Positions 14,633 to 18,339 of a DNA stretch of 18,339 nt are shown in pieces. The first letter of the stretch is position 1. Each line of letters starts with the position of its first letter. Source of the stretch: Clostridium sp. (GTDB lineage Bacteria > Bacillota > Clostridia > Clostridiales > Clostridiaceae); the NCBI GenBank assembly GCA_012511315.1, contig JAAZGI010000053.1, positions 1 through 18,339 on the forward strand, given 5' to 3'. Both the position numbers and the translations under genes were made by a program. Below the pieces are notes generated by a model. The model did no database searches. It was not told the DNA's origin and worked only from the letters and a program-made list of their open reading frames with translations.

Positions 14633-14658
14633 TTTCATGTCGTTTCATGTCGTTTCAC
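14633..14658. repeat. Short direct repeats, 10-bp period
   Basis: TTTCATGTCG occurs twice in tandem and a third partial copy (TTTCAC) follows. On the minus strand this reads as GAAACGACAT repeats. It lies within the untranslated region after the dehydrogenase gene; function unknown. Confidence 0.6.
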
Positions 14659-14789
14659 AATTTTAATGATCAGAAAATTTATTTCCCATTTTTTAATCTC
14701 ATGTCTTCGCCAAGTTCTCTAACCATAATGTTTGTTTCCAGGTATTTTGTTGAATTTCCTCTGACCTACTTAGCAGCCCTTTAATAAAG

Positions 14790-16169
14790 CTAGCCTTTCT
14801 TTCTACCAAGAATCCCTCGCAATAGTTTTTCCTTCCAACTGTCGTAGGGCGGGTAAATCATCCCATTGCTAATGTTAGCTTGGCCGGTCAAGATGGATCG
14901 CTGATGGCTAAAAGCATCAAATCCATACTTGCCATGGTAAGATCCCATACCCGAATGACCTACACCACCAAATGGCATATCGACGGAGCTCACTTGAAGA
15001 ATGGTTTCGTTAATAGCTCCACCACCTGATGGAATACGCTCCATTACTTTATTGGCAAAGTTTACATCTTGCCCGAATACATAAGCTGCCAGAGGCTTCT
15101 CCCTTAAACGAACTTGCTTTATAACTTTATTAATATTGGTATAGGTTAGGACTGGCAAAATGGGACCAAAAATCTCACCTTCCATTAACGGATGATCCTT
15201 GGGAACATCTAAAACAATCGTGGGCTCAATGGTGCGTTTCTGCTCATTAAAACTGCCGCCAACCGCAATATTCAAATCTCCAGTTAACATTCCTTTGAGA
15301 CGATCATAGTGGCGTCGGGTACCAATCTGACTGTAACTTGATCCTTCTAGGGCCTCACCTTTATAGAATTCATAAAGAGCCTGCTTTAATTCTTCTATAA
15401 ATGCAGTTTTAACCTCCCGTTGAACATATACATGATCCGGCGCAATACAAGTTTGACCCGCATTTAAAAACTTACCCCAAGCAATTTTTCTTGCTGCTGC
15501 TACCACGTCTGCATCCCGTAGGACAATAGCTGGATTTTTTCCACCCAGTTCCAATAGAACAGGCGTTAAGTTTTCGGCCGCTTTTGCCATAATGCGTTTT
15601 CCTGTTTTAGAGCTGCCGGTAAACATTATTTTATCAAAGCGTTGTTCTAACAGCTCATGGTTTTCATCCTCTTTGCCTTCCACTACTGTGACATGGCCAG
15701 AGCGAAATACCCTCTCAATCAAACGCTTTAATGATTTTGAAACTAAGGGTAATTCACTGGGAGTTCTAATAATCACACTGTTGCCGGCACTAACTGCTGC
15801 AACCAGTGGTAACAAGGCTAAGTTTACCGGATAGTTAGTGGGAACTATAATAAGGACCACACCCAAAGGTTCGGAAGTAATCTTGCCTTTCCCCATCATG
15901 GTATTAATCGAGCGTCCCGTAGACTGCGGTTTCATCCATTTCTTTAAATTAGCTGTCACATATTCAATTTCTTCATAGACCATAGCGATTTCAGTAAGAA
16001 ATGCCTCATAGGCAGGCTTCCCCATCTCTTGCACCAGTGCCTCTATGATACTCCCCTCCATATCCTCGAGCACCTTAGAGAGCCTGTGAAGGGCGTTTAA
16101 GCGGACGAGCAGTTGGTGTGTAACGCCAGTTTGAAAGTAATCCCTGTGAGTTTTTACAACTTGTTCCAT
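14790..16169 (-). CDS. Aldehyde dehydrogenase, class 3-like
   Basis: A 459-residue NAD(P)-dependent enzyme that oxidises aldehydes to acids (or, with acyl transfer, in reverse). Catalytic C241 is in NAGQTCIAPDHV, general base E207 in LELGGKNP, the oxyanion N112 in PTNYP, the cofactor turn FTGSSKTGK at 183-191, and EGEIFGPILPV in the C-terminal half. The ending MPFGGVGHSGMGSYHGKYGF and FSHQRSIL is typical of the class 3 (fatty or aromatic aldehyde) group, as is the length. There is no C-terminal membrane helix. Two odd points: PWNYP reads PTNYP, and the KPSE motif reads RTPSE, so the Lys that normally touches the cofactor ribose is Thr with Arg before it. GGGAGG is 5 bases before the ATG. A terminator sits in its leader and no promoter is obvious. 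Confidence 0.93.
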   Translation of the reverse strand: MEQVVKTHRDYFQTGVTHQLLVRLNALHRLSKVLEDMEGSIIEALVQEMGKPAYEAFLTEIAMVYEEIEYVTANLKKWMKPQSTGRSINTMMGKGKITSEPLGVVLIIVPTNYPVNLALLPLVAAVSAGNSVIIRTPSELPLVSKSLKRLIERVFRSGHVTVVEGKEDENHELLEQRFDKIMFTGSSKTGKRIMAKAAENLTPVLLELGGKNPAIVLRDADVVAAARKIAWGKFLNAGQTCIAPDHVYVQREVKTAFIEELKQALYEFYKGEALEGSSYSQIGTRRHYDRLKGMLTGDLNIAVGGSFNEQKRTIEPTIVLDVPKDHPLMEGEIFGPILPVLTYTNINKVIKQVRLREKPLAAYVFGQDVNFANKVMERIPSGGGAINETILQVSSVDMPFGGVGHSGMGSYHGKYGFDAFSHQRSILTGQANISNGMIYPPYDSWKEKLLRGILGRKKG

Positions 16170-16184
16170 ATGATCCTCCCTTTT

Positions 16185-16218
16185 AAAAAAGCGGAGAACT
16201 CCTATAGGAGCTCTCCGC
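16185..16218 (-). terminator. Terminator between the LEA-like gene and the dehydrogenase gene
   Basis: A 12-bp stem (GCGGAGAGCTCC with GGAGTTCTCCGC, one G-T wobble) closes a TATA loop and is followed by six T on the minus strand. The T-run ends about 6 bases before the GGGAGG of the next gene. Confidence 0.88.
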
Positions 16219-16233
16219 AGAATGGTGTTCCGA

Positions 16234-18159
16234 TTATTGATTCAATTCGTCATCGGCGAAGTCATAGTTTAATTCCTCTGCTTCTTCAATATCGAGTTCT
16301 TCTAAGTCAAAATCCCCTTCAATACCTTCAAAGAGGAAATCATCCTGTAGATCAAATGATTCTTCTTCTAGGAAAAGGTCGTCCATTTCCTCATTCAATA
16401 AAACAGCCACTGAGCTCTTCATCAGCATATCTTCAAACATGATCACTGCATCGTCAGTATATGACATCTTAAGGAAGATTGTTCCCTGATAGGTCTCACC
16501 CGGTTTAATAATTCTCTGTTCTAGAGTAGTACCCTCTTCATGAACAGGAATCGGTGCCGTTTCTCTCTTCGCAGAATTATATCGCTGAATCAGCATAGGG
16601 CTAAAGAAATAATCCTTGTTTCCCTTATTATGGATAAGGACCTGAAGTTCTTCTGTAAAGAAATCTTCTTCAACCTCTTCATCTGCTGGCATCATTCGAT
16701 TGTAACGATCTTCTAAGTATTCCTTCGCATCGTGCAACTTTTCTTTTAAGGTATCAATGCCTTCCGAAGTTTTATGGCGAAGATCTTCAGTTTTCTGCAT
16801 GATTAGGGATTCGTCTTCATCCCAAGAAATGTTATCCAAATCCTGTGGATTTTCCACTAAGTTTTCGTCTAGTGAATCATCTCCTTCATCGGATTCCATT
16901 TTGTTCTCAAGTAAATCCTCAGCATCCTTTGCTACTTCTTCAGCCTTTTCTTTGGCTAACTCGATTCCTTCATCCAAATCCTTGTTTCTGGCTTCTAAAC
17001 CTTCCTCAACATCTTGGACAAATTCACCTGTCTCATCTTTTAAGTCTTTACTCTTTTTAGCCACTTTATCTTTAACTTCATCAAGTTTGTCTTCTGCTTT
17101 ATCCGCTAAGTCTTCCTTTTTTTCTTCCGCTTCTTCTGCAAGCTCCTTAGCTACTTCTTTGGCATCTTTAAAGCCTTCTTGAAGATCTTGTTCTCTGGCG
17201 TCTAAACCCTCTTCAATATCTTGGATAAAACCATCTGCTTCGTCGTGTACTTCATGACTTTTTTCAGCCATCTTATCCTTTAGTTCGTCAGCTTTTTCAG
17301 CTGCTATATGATACGCTTCTTTGGCTTTTTCTGTTACCGTATCTGCTACTTGTTTTGCCTTAGTACCAGCAGTGCCCAGAGCTTCTTCAGCCTTTTTACG
17401 GATTTCTTCCACTGGATTGATGGCTTCACTTACTTCGTCAGGATTGAATCCTTCAAGGTCTTCACCTGGGAAAGTAACGTTAAGGATAATGTCCTCACCT
17501 AACAGTGCATTATCGCCAATTTTATAAACCCGGTTGGGTCTTACATGCATTTTAAATGGTAGTTCTGTTTTAGTATCAGCCAATTCAGACTCACCTAATT
17601 CATTCCATTTCTTCATTTTTTCAGAAAATTCAGCTTTAATGGCATTTTCTTTATCTTTGCGCATTTTATAATAGCCATAAGCACCCGCTGCAGCTGCAGC
17701 TAATACCGCTACACCAGCTGCTGTCTTAACGACCTTTTTACCTTTTTTCTGAGTTCCTGGAACTTCAATCTGGTCTGCTTTATTCTTCGTGAAATCTACT
17801 ACTTCTCTTTTTTTTGATTTTGCTTCTTTTTCCAAATCAGTCTTTAGATCAGCAGCTTTTTCAGCCGTATCCTCAGCCTCTTTTTTAAAATGAGCAAAGG
17901 CATCATTTTTCGTTGCAACCAGCTTGTCTCCCGTGCGACTTAAAACATCCGCAGCATCCTTTCGAATACTTTTCGACTTTTCGCCAGCAGTATCTGCTAC
18001 TTTCTCAGTTTTTTTACCTGCGTCTTTAAGAAAATCCCCTACCTTATGGGCGCTTTTCTCAAATAAATCCTGAGCTGTTTCAAGGCCCTCTTTCGCAGCA
18101 GGTACTACCTTTTCATTTATTGCTTCTTGTGTCTTTTTTACAAATCCATCGTCTTTCAT
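16234..18159 (-). CDS. LEA-like membrane-anchored coiled-coil protein with a split beta domain
   Basis: I recognise no named family for the whole 641-residue protein. Parts in order: a Lys/Glu/Ala-rich amphipathic helix region resembling plant LEA or YtxH-type proteins (1-140); one membrane segment KTAAGVAVLAAAAAGAYGYY (145-164) flanked by Lys and Arg, with no signal peptide; short beta-like strands (about 200-235, YKIGDNALLGEDIILNVTF); a long helical, highly charged stretch (245-420) with two 63-residue repeats; a second acidic and helical linker (421-500); a beta-rich block (503-590, ELQVLIHNKGNKDYFFS and IIKPGETYQGTIFL), whose motif order resembles DUF4352-type immunoglobulin-like domains; and an acidic C-terminal tail. 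AAGGAGG lies 7 bases before the ATG. Composition points to an envelope-associated or stress-protection role, which is inference. Confidence 0.88.
   Translation of the reverse strand: MKDDGFVKKTQEAINEKVVPAAKEGLETAQDLFEKSAHKVGDFLKDAGKKTEKVADTAGEKSKSIRKDAADVLSRTGDKLVATKNDAFAHFKKEAEDTAEKAADLKTDLEKEAKSKKREVVDFTKNKADQIEVPGTQKKGKKVVKTAAGVAVLAAAAAGAYGYYKMRKDKENAIKAEFSEKMKKWNELGESELADTKTELPFKMHVRPNRVYKIGDNALLGEDIILNVTFPGEDLEGFNPDEVSEAINPVEEIRKKAEEALGTAGTKAKQVADTVTEKAKEAYHIAAEKADELKDKMAEKSHEVHDEADGFIQDIEEGLDAREQDLQEGFKDAKEVAKELAEEAEEKKEDLADKAEDKLDEVKDKVAKKSKDLKDETGEFVQDVEEGLEARNKDLDEGIELAKEKAEEVAKDAEDLLENKMESDEGDDSLDENLVENPQDLDNISWDEDESLIMQKTEDLRHKTSEGIDTLKEKLHDAKEYLEDRYNRMMPADEEVEEDFFTEELQVLIHNKGNKDYFFSPMLIQRYNSAKRETAPIPVHEEGTTLEQRIIKPGETYQGTIFLKMSYTDDAVIMFEDMLMKSSVAVLLNEEMDDLFLEEESFDLQDDFLFEGIEGDFDLEELDIEEAEELNYDFADDELNQ
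16900..17295 (-). repeat. Two 63-residue tandem repeats in the LEA-like protein
   Basis: Residues 289-351 and 358-420 align with a constant offset of 69 residues. Shared core: DK-x-A-x-KS, then DE-x-x-x-F-x-QD-x-EEGL-x-AR-x-x-DL-x-EG, then AKE. Substitutions are mostly conservative (Met/Val, Ile/Val, Asp/Glu), indicating an old duplication. Confidence 0.85.
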
Positions 18160-18209
18160 TCTATTTCCTCCTTAAGAGTAATTCAATATATTTACAATTA
18201 CATGTTTCT

Positions 18210-18215
18210 ATTATA
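18210..18215 (-). promoter_or_regulatory. Possible -10 element for the LEA-like gene
   Basis: TATAAT on the minus strand, about 50 bases before the start codon, with no acceptable -35 at 16-18 bp. The surrounding DNA is very AT-rich, so the match could be chance. Confidence 0.38.
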
Positions 18216-18290
18216 AAACAAAAATAGAGCTTACTTTCCTTTTATAGAGTTTGTTTACCAAGTTTTCGTAAAATCTATATATTTTTCATA

Positions 18291-18338
18291 CTAAAAGCTC
18301 TTAAAGACCATTTTTTCTTCTTCTGCAACTCTAAAACA
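18291..18338 (-). CDS. Possible C-terminal end of a gene entering from the right edge
   Basis: A minus-strand frame is open from the window edge for 15 codons, ending ...RVAEEEKMVFKSF before a TAG stop. It is too short to tell from chance. If real, it would end 131 bases before the LEA-like gene. Confidence 0.15.
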   Translation of the reverse strand, partial: CFRVAEEEKMVFKSF

Positions 18339-18339
18339 G

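Larger units (their letters stand above)
14462..14789. other. 328-base region without a supported gene
   Basis: It lies between the csoR promoter and the aldehyde dehydrogenase stop. It contains a minus-strand terminator (14522-14552) and short direct repeats (14633-14658). No open frame on either strand has a ribosome binding site and recognisable protein. The 240 bases between the dehydrogenase stop and the terminator are either a long 3' UTR or hold an unrecognised small RNA or gene remnant. Confidence 0.5.

Noticed and set aside
14679..14726. 15-codon minus-strand frame ending RLKNGK, in the tail after the dehydrogenase gene
   Set aside because: It looks protein-like but is too short, has a poor ribosome binding site and its upstream frame is closed by a stop; perhaps a gene remnant, not supportable.
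14569..14784. 71-codon plus-strand frame in the same region
   Set aside because: No ribosome binding site, biased to Phe/Leu/Ser as expected for AT-rich non-coding DNA, and it runs against the terminator and dehydrogenase transcription.

Overview
The window looks like chromosomal DNA of a low-GC Gram-positive bacterium (Bacillota, most likely Clostridia). The evidence is AT-rich intergenic DNA, strong AGGAGG-type ribosome binding sites, TATAAT-type promoters often with an upstream TG, hairpin-plus-T terminators, a long-form ribosome hibernation factor, a CBS/DRTGG-type family II pyrophosphatase and a CsoR-type copper operon. No rRNA, tRNA, transposase, phage gene or CRISPR array is visible. 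The species cannot be named from the sequence alone.

Left part, minus strand (1-5269): secA and hpf, each with its own promoter, then a putative cytoplasmic lipocalin-like protein, an unrecognised 116-residue protein and deoC. The 116-residue gene starts inside the end of deoC. Divergent promoters at about 5308 and 5447 separate this block from a plus-strand block.

Middle, plus strand (5483-9711): an unrecognised basic protein with its own terminator, a CBS-DRTGG-CBS manganese-dependent inorganic pyrophosphatase, a DUF1292-type acidic protein with a 13-fold (Asp/Asn)-His tract, a terminator, then a HAD-IB phosphatase and a fold-type-IV PLP aminotransferase that form an operon. An apparently gene-free stretch (9712-9987) ends at an 18-bp hairpin. 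Beyond it lie a minus-strand 56-residue membrane protein and, divergently, an orphan OmpR-family regulator whose receiver domain has lost its phosphorylation residues.

Right part, minus strand (11325-18159): the copper homeostasis operon csoR-copA-copZ, with a perfect TTGACA -35 and a C/G-tract operator just after the start site; then a class-3-like aldehyde dehydrogenase and a 641-residue LEA-like membrane protein. A terminator separates the last two and sits in the dehydrogenase leader.

Most of this is ordinary housekeeping. The items most worth follow-up are the phosphorylation-dead regulator between a small membrane protein and the copper operon, the LEA-like protein whose beta domain seems to be split by a long helical insertion, the lipocalin-like protein, and the His-Asp tract protein.
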